A stretch of 36,771 nt of DNA from Thermofilum sp. (GTDB lineage Archaea > Thermoproteota > Thermoprotei > Thermofilales > Thermofilaceae): the NCBI GenBank assembly GCA_023269735.1, contig JAGDWA010000110.1:1-36771 (forward strand). Direction: 5' to 3'. Below the pieces are notes generated by a model. That model was not told the origin of the DNA. It saw only the letters and a program-made list of their open reading frames with translations, and did no database searches. Shown here piece by piece: positions 1 to 8,012 of this stretch (within the stretch, counting starts at the first letter, position 1; each line of letters opens with the position of its first letter). The position numbers and the translations under genes were made by a program.

Positions 1-1
1 G

Positions 2-376
2 ATGCTCGTGGGCGAGGCCGCTGGGCAGGTTATACCCGTCACGGGAGGCGGGATACACACATCCATCGCCGGCGGGAAAATTGCCGCGGAGGTCGCGGCC
101 AAATCGCTGGAGCGGGGGGACCTTTCCGAGAAGGCCCTCCAAGAGTACAGGCGCCGCTACGACGAGTACTGGGGGAAGAGGATAAGAGACAGCTACAGAG
201 TCCTAAGCGTCCTCGAAAAGCTCAGCGACGATGAACTCAACCAGCTGGCCGAAATCCTCACGCCGGAGGACGTCGTCAAGCTGGCCAACGGCGAGGACGT
301 GGCGAGAGTCGCGGTGAAGTTCCTCAAACACCCGTTATTCAGCATCAAGCTCGCCCAAGCTCTCCTGACAAGCTGA
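2..376 (+). CDS. Geranylgeranyl reductase family flavoprotein, C-terminal fragment
   Basis: This is the 3' end of a gene that begins before the window. The first residues, LVGEAAGQVIPVTGGGIHTS, match the second FAD-contacting segment (G-[DE]-A-A-G followed by P-x-T-G-G-G-I) of the geranylgeranyl reductase family. In archaea these enzymes saturate the geranylgeranyl chains of ether lipids, using FAD at the membrane. The remaining 90 or so residues are helical and charged, as in the C-terminal cap of the family. The Met at position 2 is internal, not a start. GGGP synthase and G1P dehydrogenase, two other steps of archaeal lipid synthesis, are in the same window but not in the same operon. The exact substrate (lipid or quinone side chain) cannot be told from this fragment. 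Confidence 0.8.
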   Translation: MLVGEAAGQVIPVTGGGIHTSIAGGKIAAEVAAKSLERGDLSEKALQEYRRRYDEYWGKRIRDSYRVLSVLEKLSDDELNQLAEILTPEDVVKLANGEDVARVAVKFLKHPLFSIKLAQALLTS

Positions 377-381
377 GAGGA

Positions 382-393
382 AGATTTAAAAGG
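382..393 (+). promoter_or_regulatory. TATA box of the 5S rRNA gene
   Basis: An AT-rich element with TTTAAA at 385-390 lies about 26 bp before the inferred 5S rRNA 5' end, the usual spacing of an archaeal TATA box. A second TTTAA at 395-399 is too close to the RNA start. The position suggests that the 5S gene is transcribed alone, not as part of a 16S-23S operon. Confidence 0.65.
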
Positions 394-411
394 ATTTAAG
401 AAGTAGTAACC

Positions 412-528
412 ACCGGTTCCGGCCATAGCGCCCCTGCCACGCCCGCACTCGTCAGATCGCGGAAGCTAAGGGGGGCGCGCCGTCCCTAGTACTGGGGTCT
501 GCGGCCCCGGGAAAGCGCGGTGCCGGCT
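412..528 (+). rRNA. rrf: 5S ribosomal RNA
   Basis: The segment folds as a 5S rRNA. The ends pair as helix I (CCGGTTCC at about 413-420 with GGTGCCGG near 519-526). GGCCATAGCG follows the first strand. The conserved loop region runs CGCACTCGTCAGATC then GCGGAAGCTAAG, and GGGGTCTGCGGCCCC forms the helix IV/V region. The length of about 117 nt is normal for the family. The ends are placed from helix I and could be off by a few bases. No 16S or 23S gene is adjacent, as in many Thermoproteota. The RNA belongs to the central protuberance of the large ribosomal subunit. Confidence 0.93.
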
Positions 529-575
529 ACGGCGCCCCACTTACGCCTACATTGCGTTTGGCTAAAGCCCGCGTC

Positions 576-584
576 ACTTTTTTA
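576..584 (+). terminator. T-run downstream of 5S rRNA
   Basis: Six consecutive T (578-583) lie about 50 bp after the 5S 3' end. U-rich tracts are enough to terminate archaeal RNA polymerase, so this is the likely stop for the 5S transcript. No strong hairpin is required or obvious. Nothing else recognisable lies between the 5S gene and the next promoter near 601. Confidence 0.45.
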
Positions 585-628
585 ACCAAGCGCTGCTCAC
601 CTTTTTAGAAATTGGTCGTGGTGTAAGC

Positions 629-943
629 ATGGCGGCGACATCGTCGTGCGATAGGTGCACGTACTACTTGAAGAGAAGCGGGTACTGCGCTCTGCTCGCG
701 GTCAAGGTGAAAGACCCTAGGAACCCCCCATGCGCTAGCGGCAGAGTCGAGGGCGGTGGGGCGAGCGAGCTAAGCCCTCCCAGCGCTGTGGGCGGCGCCG
801 CGGACCCAGCTAACCTCGCGCCGGACCCGCCAGCCCGACGGTGTCCGTCGCGATCCCCCAGCCTGCGCCCCCCCAGGCTCCGGTCGCGGCGGAGGCGTAT
901 GGGAGCATCGAAAAGCAACTCGAGTACGCGGTCCCCGAGATAG
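629..943 (+). CDS. Short Cys-motif ORF, possibly the frameshifted N-terminus of the following ATPase
   Basis: The first 35 residues carry CDRC, then GYC, then PPC, a C-x2-C-x9-C-x14-C pattern that looks like a small metal-binding module. The rest turns into a Pro/Ala-rich and then Arg-rich stretch that looks like out-of-frame reading. A TATA-like CTTTTTAGAA at 601-610 sits about 26 bp before the ATG at 629, so the transcript should start at or next to this codon. The ORF overlaps the KaiC-like ATPase by about 100 bp in another frame, and that ATPase has no promoter of its own. A -1 shift (one missing base) between 814 and about 875 would join both into one protein: Cys module, Pro/Ala linker, ATPase. 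The first part is probably real coding sequence; the C-terminal third probably is not. No function is assigned. Confidence 0.5.
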   Translation: MAATSSCDRCTYYLKRSGYCALLAVKVKDPRNPPCASGRVEGGGASELSPPSAVGGAADPANLAPDPPARRCPSRSPSLRPPRLRSRRRRMGASKSNSSTRSPR

Positions 944-1683
944 CGAGCTTCGATTACGTCAGCACGGGGGTCCGGGAGCTGGATGAGGCCCTGGGGGGAG
1001 GCTTCATCAGGGGGAAGACGTACCTCGTGGCCGGGGAGACCGGGTGCGGGAAGACGATCTTCTCCATCCAGTACTTACTGACGGGGGCCCTGTACTACGA
1101 CGAGCCCGGGATCTACATAGCCATCGATGAGCCCACCGAGCAGCTGCTGAAGGGCCTCAAGCGGTTCGGCTGGGATGTAACGGAGCTGATCAGGGAGAGG
1201 CGGCTCGCGTTCCTCGACATGCGCACTCACTTCAGCAAGATCTACCTGCGCGAGGAGAGGAGGAAGATAGAGCCCCGCTACATAATAGAGTCGATACTCA
1301 ACGCGGCCAAGAAGATAAAGGCCAAGCGGCTGGTCATAGACCCCATCGCGCCGCTGATCTACGGCGGCACCCCCGAGGACGTGCTCTATGTGAGGGAGTT
1401 CCTGAGGGAGATGGTCTTCGCGCTGGAGAGCGTGGGCACCCTGACGACCGTGATGACGAGCGAGATCCCGACGGGCAGCAAGCAGCTCAGCAGGTTCGGG
1501 GTGGAGGAGTTCCTAGCGACGGGCATCATAGTCCTGGGGCTCGAGGAGATGGGGGGCGAGATTGTCAGGGTGATGTACCTCAGGAAGGCGCGGTGGGCGC
1601 CCGCGAAGCCCATCAAGTTCGTTTTTGACATCGTGCCGGCCACGGGGATCGTGATTAAGGGCACCTACCGGGGCTCGAGGTGA
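841..1683 (+). CDS. KaiC/RadA-like RecA-fold ATPase, single domain
   Basis: This 280-residue protein has a P-loop (GETGCGKT, about residues 65-72), a Walker B strand ending in Asp (RLVIDPIAPL) and the entry motif STGVRELDEALGGGF typical of archaeal KaiC-like proteins. Such ATPases form rings and act in signalling or DNA-related roles, but archaeal single-domain members are mostly uncharacterised. The GTG at 841 is the first usable start after an in-frame TAA at 811. It follows a Pro/Ala-rich stretch that continues upstream in the same frame, so the true N-terminus may lie in the overlapping ORF at 629. The gene ends 19 bp inside the convergent GGGP synthase gene. Family is certain; biological role is unknown. 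Confidence 0.85.
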   Translation: MSVAIPQPAPPQAPVAAEAYGSIEKQLEYAVPEIASFDYVSTGVRELDEALGGGFIRGKTYLVAGETGCGKTIFSIQYLLTGALYYDEPGIYIAIDEPTEQLLKGLKRFGWDVTELIRERRLAFLDMRTHFSKIYLREERRKIEPRYIIESILNAAKKIKAKRLVIDPIAPLIYGGTPEDVLYVREFLREMVFALESVGTLTTVMTSEIPTGSKQLSRFGVEEFLATGIIVLGLEEMGGEIVRVMYLRKARWAPAKPIKFVFDIVPATGIVIKGTYRGSR

Positions 1684-2438
1684 CGCCGGCTCCGGCCGGC
1701 CTCCTCCACTGCGCGCACTATGGCCGTAAGCTTGGAGTAGAGGTCGCCCCCCTCCTCGAGGATCGTCCCCGTGACCACGATGTCTGCGCCAGCCGACACA
1801 GCCGCCCTGGCCAGCTCGGGGGTGCGTATGCCCCCGCCCGTCACGATGGGGATGTCGACGCTGCTGTCGACGGCCCTTATGAGGCTGGGGGGCACCGGCT
1901 CGGCCCCCGAGCCCCCCTCCAGGTAGAGGAAGCGGAAGCCCATGTACTGTGCGGCCAGAGCGAAGGCCACCGCTATCTCAGGCCTATCGTAGGGTATGAG
2001 CCTCGCCTGGCTCACGAAGCCCACCGTGCCGCCGCTGCCCAGGATCAGGTACGCGAGCGGGATGGCCTCCAGACCGTAACGCTTGACTACGGGCGCGCCC
2101 TGCACCTGCCCCAGCACGATGAAGTACGGGTTGGTGGAGTTGAGGACGGAGAGGAACCAGACCGCGTCGGCGAACCGGCTCAAGCTCGTTGGCGAGCCGG
2201 GGAACAGTATCACGGGGAGCTTGCACGCGTCCTTCACGGCCAGGACGACGTCGTCGACCATGTGCTCGGAGACCCCGATGCTGCCGCCGACCATTATGGC
2301 TGCGGTGCCGGCCCTCTCAGCCACCCTGGCGATCTCCCTCGCCTCCTCGGGCCCCGTCCTCGCGGGGTCTATCAGGGCCATGTGGATGGCGCCCCTCTCC
2401 TCGATAGCGCTCAGCACGTACTTCTCGACCCTCCCCAT
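1665..2438 (-). CDS. Geranylgeranylglyceryl phosphate synthase
   Basis: This 257-residue TIM-barrel prenyltransferase joins geranylgeranyl diphosphate to sn-glycerol-1-phosphate, the first committed ether bond of archaeal lipids. Visible family features are the Mg/phosphate site HMALIDPARTG near the N-terminus, GGSIGVS, LFPGSPTSLS, the YLEGGSGA segment, and the C-terminal phosphate-binding loops TGGGIRTPE and GADIVVTGT. Length and motifs fit the group II enzymes of Thermoproteota and related archaea. It starts 3 bp after the end of the Elf1 gene on the same strand, so the two are probably co-transcribed. Its substrate is made by the G1P dehydrogenase encoded at 19855. The 3' end overlaps the KaiC-like gene by 19 bp, tail to tail. 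Confidence 0.93.
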   Translation of the reverse strand: MGRVEKYVLSAIEERGAIHMALIDPARTGPEEAREIARVAERAGTAAIMVGGSIGVSEHMVDDVVLAVKDACKLPVILFPGSPTSLSRFADAVWFLSVLNSTNPYFIVLGQVQGAPVVKRYGLEAIPLAYLILGSGGTVGFVSQARLIPYDRPEIAVAFALAAQYMGFRFLYLEGGSGAEPVPPSLIRAVDSSVDIPIVTGGGIRTPELARAAVSAGADIVVTGTILEEGGDLYSKLTAIVRAVEEAGRSRRHLEPR

Positions 2439-2441
2439 ACG

Positions 2442-2687
2442 CTACGCACCGGCCGCACCCTCGTAGGCGTCCAAGAACCTAGCGTAGTAGTCGACCGGCT
2501 GCAGGTACTCGCGGTACTCAAAGTCGGCCGCGAGGCCGCAGGTCGAGCACGCCACGTGGACCACCCCACTGCTCCTGTCGATGCTCACGCCCACGCTCAC
2601 CGAGCCGCAGCGAGGGCACTGGAACACCTTCGGCAGCGTGCGCCGCGGCCTGACCCTGATCCTCCTCTTACTCTTCCGCCGCCCCAA
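2442..2687 (-). CDS. Elf1-like transcription elongation factor (zinc ribbon)
   Basis: This is an 81-residue basic protein with the archaeal Elf1 layout: an Arg/Lys-rich N-terminal tail (GRRKSKRRIRVRP), KVFQCPRCG, then about 25 residues, then VACSTCGL, giving one four-Cys zinc ribbon. The end, YLQPVDYYARFLDAYEG, matches the D-x-Y-xx-F signature of the family. Elf1 binds RNA polymerase and helps elongation through obstacles. The start codon appears to be TTG at 2687: the reading begins with the conserved GRR tail and no in-frame ATG or GTG lies nearby. A TATA-like element at 2720-2727 is in the right place for a short leader. GGGP synthase follows immediately. Confidence 0.88.
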   Translation of the reverse strand: MGRRKSKRRIRVRPRRTLPKVFQCPRCGSVSVGVSIDRSSGVVHVACSTCGLAADFEYREYLQPVDYYARFLDAYEGAAGA

Positions 2688-2756
2688 CTTGGCACCCTCA
2701 CCTCACGCTCAGGTTCCCCTAAAATACCTTGACGCCTCGTCGCGACGGCCTGGCGC

Positions 2757-4235
2757 TCAGCCGAGGAGCCTTATGGACTCAACTGCCATGACCCTGTCCC
2801 CGCTAACGTAACCCCTCAGCTCGACGTCGAGACCCCTCAGCTCCTCAGCTACATAGGAGAGGGTGGCCGGAAGGATGCCGGTAGCCGCCCCCTCCCTGAT
2901 CGCCTCCTCGTCTGCGCTCAGCAGGTGGGCCACGTGCCCCGGGAAGCTCGTTATGGCCCGCGCCCACCCGGTGCCGTCGTCGACGTTGATGATCGCAGCG
3001 ACCAGTGGCCACCCGTCGCTCAGGATCTTGAACCTGAACGCCGCCGACACAATCGTGGCCCGCGCGCTGACGTGGCTGCCCGGGCGGTGGAGGGTTTCGG
3101 CGCGAGTCGCCTCCTCGCCCGAACCCCTGACCTCGAGCCTGAAGTATGGCGACAGCCTCAAGCCGTGCTGCGTCGCAAAGGCCCCCCTAACCTCTACGAT
3201 GCTGCAGGGCTTGACGGTAGCGAGCATTCGAGCGGCGTCCTCGCTGAACGTTAGCACGCTGAGGGACTCCCTCAGGCCGCCAAGCACCATCAGGAAGCCG
3301 CCCGCCCTAGAGGGGACCACCGCCACGTGGTAGCCGCGGATGCCGAGCGGGCTCCGGGTGGGCTCGCTCCCCTCCAGGAGGTCTACCACCCCGAAGCTGG
3401 CGCCGCCTCTATCGATGGGGCTGCTCCCCAGGGTGAAGATCCTCGAGAGCTTCGTCAGCAGGAACCTCTTGACCGCGCCCGAGGTCACCACGCGGGGGTC
3501 CTGGATCAGCAGCACATCGCCGGGCCGGAGCTTGGCGCCGAGGTCCCCCGGAACGATGGCGCACGAGGGGGCTCCGTCGCTCACGCCGTAGAGCGTGGCA
3601 CCACCGCTCCCGACCACCACCTCGTGCAGGTGGAACTTGTGCACGTTCACCCCGAAGCGCTCGGCGAGGGACTCGAGGCTGGGGACGGTCGGGTCGTCGA
3701 CGACCTTCACCTCACTGTTGTCTGCCACTTTTACCTCCAGCTCACCCCTGTACCTGATCACTGAGGCCCTCGTTATCAGGAGGCAGTCCCCCGGCTTGAG
3801 GAGCCGCGCAATCTCCTCGGCCTTCTCCCCCCAGGCCACAGCGCTGATGGTCGAGGTGGCGTCGCCCAGCAGCAGCCTAACCATGGCCCTGCCGTCGGGG
3901 GGGCTGCGGCTCCAGACTTTGAGCACCCGCGCGAGGATCTGGACGTTCTGCAGGCCGGCTACGAGGTCCTTTATCGCGAGGCGCCCCCTCCCCGCGGGCA
4001 GGACGGCCTGGGGCAGCGGCACCCCCAGCTCCTTGGCAACGAGGAGCGCGGCGGCATCCTCGTCGATCAGGCCCTCAAGCTCCCTCACGCGCTCGTTTAT
4101 CATTTCGATAACGGCCTCCCTGGAGAGGTCGGACCTGTGCGCCAGTATCCTGTCCACGATCTCGGGGAGGGAGGGGGCTGGGCCGCCAGCGCCGCCTCCG
4201 CGCGCGGGTTGCTCGCAGTGCTCCTCGCTCGGCAT
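2757..4235 (-). CDS. RPA-like single-stranded DNA-binding protein with several OB folds
   Basis: This 492-residue protein begins with a low-complexity Gly/Ala stretch. A helical domain follows (residues about 22-75; IVDRILAHRSDLSREAVIEM, then LIDEDAAALLVAKELGV) of the kind that precedes the OB folds of archaeal replication protein A. An OB fold starts at IKDLVAGLQNVQILARVLKV, with LLLGDATSTISAVAW and LLITRASVIRYRGELEV. At least one further OB domain lies near residues 195-290, and one near 385-490 contains INVDDGTGWARAI. No four-Cys zinc finger of the RPA41 type is seen. RPA coats single-stranded DNA in replication, repair and recombination. GCTTAAGG at about 4252-4260 sits 20-26 bp upstream of the ATG, so the mRNA is likely leaderless. 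The gene is divergent from the ABC permease. Confidence 0.8.
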   Translation of the reverse strand: MPSEEHCEQPARGGGAGGPAPSLPEIVDRILAHRSDLSREAVIEMINERVRELEGLIDEDAAALLVAKELGVPLPQAVLPAGRGRLAIKDLVAGLQNVQILARVLKVWSRSPPDGRAMVRLLLGDATSTISAVAWGEKAEEIARLLKPGDCLLITRASVIRYRGELEVKVADNSEVKVVDDPTVPSLESLAERFGVNVHKFHLHEVVVGSGGATLYGVSDGAPSCAIVPGDLGAKLRPGDVLLIQDPRVVTSGAVKRFLLTKLSRIFTLGSSPIDRGGASFGVVDLLEGSEPTRSPLGIRGYHVAVVPSRAGGFLMVLGGLRESLSVLTFSEDAARMLATVKPCSIVEVRGAFATQHGLRLSPYFRLEVRGSGEEATRAETLHRPGSHVSARATIVSAAFRFKILSDGWPLVAAIINVDDGTGWARAITSFPGHVAHLLSADEEAIREGAATGILPATLSYVAEELRGLDVELRGYVSGDRVMAVESIRLLG

Positions 4236-4269
4236 AGGGGCGCCCCGCCTGCCCCTTAAGCTGCGACGA

Positions 4270-4284
4270 AAAGCCTTTATATGC
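4270..4284 (+). promoter_or_regulatory. TATA box for the ABC exporter permease
   Basis: AAGCCTTTATATG contains an archaeal TATA box (TTTATAT, 4275-4281) with a purine-rich BRE-like flank. It lies about 26 bp before the ATG at 4304, which makes that ATG the probable first base of a leaderless mRNA and decides the start against the GTG at 4289. Confidence 0.65.
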
Positions 4285-4303
4285 AGCGGTGGGGCGTGCC
4301 TCG

Positions 4304-4942
4304 ATGGCTCAAAGCGTCGAGATAGGCGAGATCAGGCTGCCTGTCGCAGAGGCCTTCCGGATCTCCCTCGAGAACATCAGGAGGAGGTTCACGAGGGTCG
4401 CGATAACCACGGCGTCGGTTACGCTGGGGATAGCGTTCTTCGTCTCGCTGATGATGATGGCCTCGTTCCAGGCGGCAGCGGGGGGCGCGGGCATCCAACC
4501 CTACATGTACTGGCTGCTCTTCATCTCACTCCTCGTCTGCGGCGTGGGCATCACCAACAGCATGCTCATCGCGGTGGCTGAGAGGTACAAGGAGATCGGC
4601 ACGTACAAGTGCCTCGGCGCCCTAGACAGGCACATCCTCGAGATGTTCCTGATGGAGGCCCTGCTGGTGGGCGGCATAGGCGGCCTAACGGGCTACCTGG
4701 TGGGGCTGGTAGCGGCGCTAGTCTACGCGATCGCCAACCCTGGCGTCGGCATCGCCAATGCCGTTAGGGCGATGATCAGCGGCAACCCCTCGATCCCCCT
4801 TGGCAATCTCATGCCGGCGTCCGTGGCGCTGTTCGCGCTGGGTGTGGGCATCGCGGTACTGCTAAGCCTGATCGCGACGCTGTACCCCGCCTACTACGCT
4901 GCCAAGCTGAACCCGGCGGAGGCGTTGCGTTACGAGATCTAA
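4304..4942 (+). CDS. FtsX/MacB-type ABC transporter permease lacking the usual extracytoplasmic domain
   Basis: This 212-residue membrane protein belongs to the FtsX-like permease family. Its C-terminal half has the hallmark order: a TM helix, a cytoplasmic stretch ERYKEIGTYKCLGALDRHI, two more TM segments, and an end reading YPAYYAAKLNPAEALRYE, which is the typical family terminus. Four TM segments are visible (about residues 30-52, 63-88, 110-145, 165-198). In normal family members a large MacB core domain sits between TM1 and TM2; here only about a dozen residues (QAAAGGAGIQ) separate them. It pairs with the ATPase 56 bp downstream and is probably part of an exporter or of a mechanotransmission complex. 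The substrate is unknown. Confidence 0.82.
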   Translation: MAQSVEIGEIRLPVAEAFRISLENIRRRFTRVAITTASVTLGIAFFVSLMMMASFQAAAGGAGIQPYMYWLLFISLLVCGVGITNSMLIAVAERYKEIGTYKCLGALDRHILEMFLMEALLVGGIGGLTGYLVGLVAALVYAIANPGVGIANAVRAMISGNPSIPLGNLMPASVALFALGVGIAVLLSLIATLYPAYYAAKLNPAEALRYEI

Positions 4943-4956
4943 AACCTGAGGTGCAA

Positions 4957-4970
4957 AAGGTATATACCCC
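4957..4970 (+). promoter_or_regulatory. TATA box upstream of the ABC ATPase gene
   Basis: AAGGTATATACC (TATATA at 4961-4966) lies in the 56-bp gap between permease and ATPase. It would start a transcript near 4990, just before the ATG at 4999, so the ATPase may be transcribed on its own as well as with the permease. Confidence 0.5.
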
Positions 4971-4998
4971 AGCCGTGGGAGCTCGAGAGTGATCCGGT

Positions 4999-5727
<729 letters not shown>

Positions 5728-5733
5728 AGCCAC

Positions 5734-6042
5734 CTAGGAGAGCAGGCCCCTGAAGATTAAAGGGAAGATTTTGTTCCTGAAGTCCTCCAGGCTGACTTCC
5801 ACCGCCGGCAGCTGGGCGTCCTTCGCGAGGGATAGCGCCGCCAGGTGCACGCACTGGCTGGCCGTTCTCCTCAGGAAGGCGCTGAAGAAGAAGCTGAAGC
5901 AGGAGCAGAACCTCCCCGGTATCAGCAGGTAGAGCTTGTCGAACTTGGCTCCGTAAGCCAAGTACAGCGTCAGGCCAAGCTCCCTTACGTGGACCTTCAC
6001 TACGCGCCTCTCGCTCAGCAGCTTCTGGGCCGCCCTCTCCAC
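5734..6042 (-). CDS. Small SWIM-like zinc-binding protein
   Basis: This is a 102-residue protein with a CSC-x15-CVH pattern (RFCSCFSFFFSAF then SQCVHLAAL), which fits the C-x-C-xn-C-x-H signature of SWIM domains. Small archaeal SWIM proteins of about this length are common but poorly characterised, and related domains take part in protein or DNA binding. Residues 14-42 (VVKVHVRELGLTLYLAYG) look like beta strands before the metal site, as expected. The start is probably the GTG at 6042. A longer reading in another frame from 6073 shows none of this signature and is treated as a shadow. The gene is the most downstream member of the minus-strand series AspRS, dUTPase-like, SWIM-like. Confidence 0.65.
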   Translation of the reverse strand: MERAAQKLLSERRVVKVHVRELGLTLYLAYGAKFDKLYLLIPGRFCSCFSFFFSAFLRRTASQCVHLAALSLAKDAQLPAVEVSLEDFRNKIFPLIFRGLLS

Positions 6043-6096
6043 GAGCCCTACGGAGGCCGGGGGGCCGCTCCATAACCCTTGCGGAGGCGGTGGGAG

Positions 6097-6597
6097 CTAC
6101 TGCTCACCCTGGTAGGCGCCGCTGTACCCGACCGAGGCACCTAGCACCCTGATGAACACCAGCTGGACGATCCTAGCGTTCTTCTCGAGGACCACCCCCT
6201 TGTCGTTGAAGACGATTAGCAGGGCCCTGCTGCGGCCTCTGTAGCCTGGATCCCAAAGGGCGGTCTCGACGGTCGCGCCGCAGCGCAGCAGGCTCGAGCG
6301 GGGCCTCGCCAGTGCGGCAACGTCGAGCGGGAGGCTCACGACCTCGTTGAAGACCACCTGGTAGGCGCCCGGTGGCAGCTCGATAGAGCCGTCCCGATCG
6401 AAGGGCAGGGGCTCGGTGTCCGGCAGAGCCCTCCTTTCGTTGCTGAAGTCCACGCGCCCCCGGCCCCTGAACCTCCTGACCTCCATCAGCGTGAGATCAA
6501 AGCCAGCGGGCTGGAGCTGCCTATCCAGGTCGACCCAGCCGGTGATTAGTGAGGCCTCCCTAATGAGCCTAAGGATTTCCTCTCTCCCCAGAATCAT
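6097..6597 (-). CDS. dUTPase of the dCTP deaminase/dUTPase trimeric family
   Basis: This 166-residue protein hydrolyses dUTP, or deaminates dCTP, to keep uracil out of DNA. Family motifs are present in order: QPAGFDLTL near residue 30, RPRSSLLRCGATVETALWDPGYRG, LIVFNDKG, the strand RIVQLVFIRVL, and a flexible end YSGAYQGE that closes over the nucleotide. Deciding between dUTPase and dCTP deaminase needs alignment; the dUTPase annotation is preferred because the segment before WDPGYRG is dUTPase-like. The ATG at 6597 gives the usual family beginning (MILGREEILRLI) and is preferred over the GTG at 6609. It lies 65 bp downstream of aspS on the same strand and is probably in the same transcript. 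Confidence 0.82.
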   Translation of the reverse strand: MILGREEILRLIREASLITGWVDLDRQLQPAGFDLTLMEVRRFRGRGRVDFSNERRALPDTEPLPFDRDGSIELPPGAYQVVFNEVVSLPLDVAALARPRSSLLRCGATVETALWDPGYRGRSRALLIVFNDKGVVLEKNARIVQLVFIRVLGASVGYSGAYQGEQ

Positions 6598-6662
6598 CGC
6601 GGCCACCAACGCCTCAGCGTGCCCCTGCGATCAAGCTAACGCTCCGGGTCCAAGGAGTCCGG

Positions 6663-7928
6663 CTAGGGGACCAACCTCTGCCTGTCTCGAGGGAACAGCA
6701 CTACCTCCCTGATGTTCTGCGCCCCCGTTATCACCATCACGAGCCTGTCGAGGCCCAGGCCGAAGCCCCCGTGGGGGGGCATCCCGTATTTGAATGCTTC
6801 CAGGTAGAAGGCGAACTCGCTCGGGTCGAGCCCCTTCTCCCTGATGCTCCTCACCAGCTCGTCGTACCGGTGCTCCCTCTGCCCGCCCGACGCCAGCTCC
6901 ATCCCCCTGTAGTCTAGGTCAAACGAGCGGCTCAGCTGCCCCTCCCTCATTATGTAGAAGGGCTTGGCCCTCCAGGGGTAATCGGTTATGAAGTATGCGT
7001 CGTACCCCTCCTCGACCATCGCCTGGCCCAGCAAGCGCTCCTCGTCGCTGCCGAAGTCGTCTCCCCACTCGAGCTTGCAGCCCCTGCCCCTGAGGATCTC
7101 CAGCGCCTCGTCGTACGTTATGCGCTTGAACGGGCTCCGGGGCGCCCTCACCTCGAGCCCCAGCTCGCTCAGCTCCTTGCCCGCGTTAGACCTCACGTAC
7201 TCGAAGACGTAGAGGACGAGGCCCTCGAGAACCTTCATGACGTCCTCGGGCCCCTCTATGAACGCCATCTCAGCGTCCACCCCCCAGCTCTCGTTGAGGT
7301 GCCGCACCGTGCTGAAGGGCTCTGCCCGGAAGTAGGGGGTTACCTCGTACACCCTCGCCAGGCCGCACATCAGCATCTGCTTGTAGAGCTGCGGGCTCTG
7401 AGCTAGGTAGGCCGTCCTGCCGAAGTAGTCGACCCGGAAGAGCGTCGCACCCCCCTCAGCACCAGCCCCGCAGATCTTGGGTGTGTGGACCTCAAGGAAG
7501 CCGTGCCTCTCCAGGAACTCCCGGGCGGCCTTCACGACAAGTGCGCGTACCCTGAAGATGGCGCGCTGGCGGGGTATCCTCAGCGCGACGTACCGGTGGT
7601 TGATGAGGTTGTCCAGCAGCGCCGGAGTGCGCCCCGAGGGGTCTAGCGGCATCACGTCGATGGGCTCCGACACGACAGCGAGGCTCTCGGCGCGCACCTC
7701 GACCCCCCTCCTGCTCACCTGCACGCCTGGCACCTCGCCCTTAACTACGACGGCTGAGCCCACCCTCACCCGGTTTGCAGCCTCCCAGGCCCCAGGGTTC
7801 TCGCTGCGCTTGATCACCACCGTGTAGACTTGGAGGTCGCTCCCGTCGATGACCTCGAGGAAGACTATGCCCCCCAGCCTCCTCACGGAGTTGACCCACC
7901 CTCGAACCTCCACGCTGCCAGCTAGCAC
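6663..7928 (-). CDS. aspS: Aspartyl-tRNA synthetase, archaeal type
   Basis: This 421-residue class II synthetase charges tRNA with aspartate. The N-terminal OB fold that binds the anticodon (VEVRGWVNSVRRLGGIVFLE) is followed by the catalytic domain with motif 2 (FRAEPFSTVRHLNESWGVD), the ATP-binding segment and motif 3 (GFGLGLDRLVMVITGAQNIR). The C-terminus ends in FPRDRQRLVP, as in archaeal and eukaryotic enzymes without the bacterial GAD insertion. Whether it also charges tRNA-Asn was not determined; no asparaginyl-tRNA synthetase or GatCAB gene is in the window. The start is GTG at 7928; AAGTTTTTG at about 7951-7960 on the minus strand is the likely TATA box. The gene is divergent from the PolB1 gene. 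Confidence 0.95.
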   Translation of the reverse strand: MLAGSVEVRGWVNSVRRLGGIVFLEVIDGSDLQVYTVVIKRSENPGAWEAANRVRVGSAVVVKGEVPGVQVSRRGVEVRAESLAVVSEPIDVMPLDPSGRTPALLDNLINHRYVALRIPRQRAIFRVRALVVKAAREFLERHGFLEVHTPKICGAGAEGGATLFRVDYFGRTAYLAQSPQLYKQMLMCGLARVYEVTPYFRAEPFSTVRHLNESWGVDAEMAFIEGPEDVMKVLEGLVLYVFEYVRSNAGKELSELGLEVRAPRSPFKRITYDEALEILRGRGCKLEWGDDFGSDEERLLGQAMVEEGYDAYFITDYPWRAKPFYIMREGQLSRSFDLDYRGMELASGGQREHRYDELVRSIREKGLDPSEFAFYLEAFKYGMPPHGGFGLGLDRLVMVITGAQNIREVVLFPRDRQRLVP

Positions 7929-8012
7929 GCGGGCATGCTCACGGCGCCGACAAAAACTTTCTTCGGGCCGCGTGAGCGACAGGCTTATCCACGAGCGTTC
8001 GGCCCTCCGAGC

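Noticed and set aside
1680-2732. Long plus-strand open frame opposite GGGP synthase and Elf1
   Set aside because: It is His/Pro/Arg-rich shadow coding, typical of antisense frames in GC-rich DNA, with no domain resemblance.
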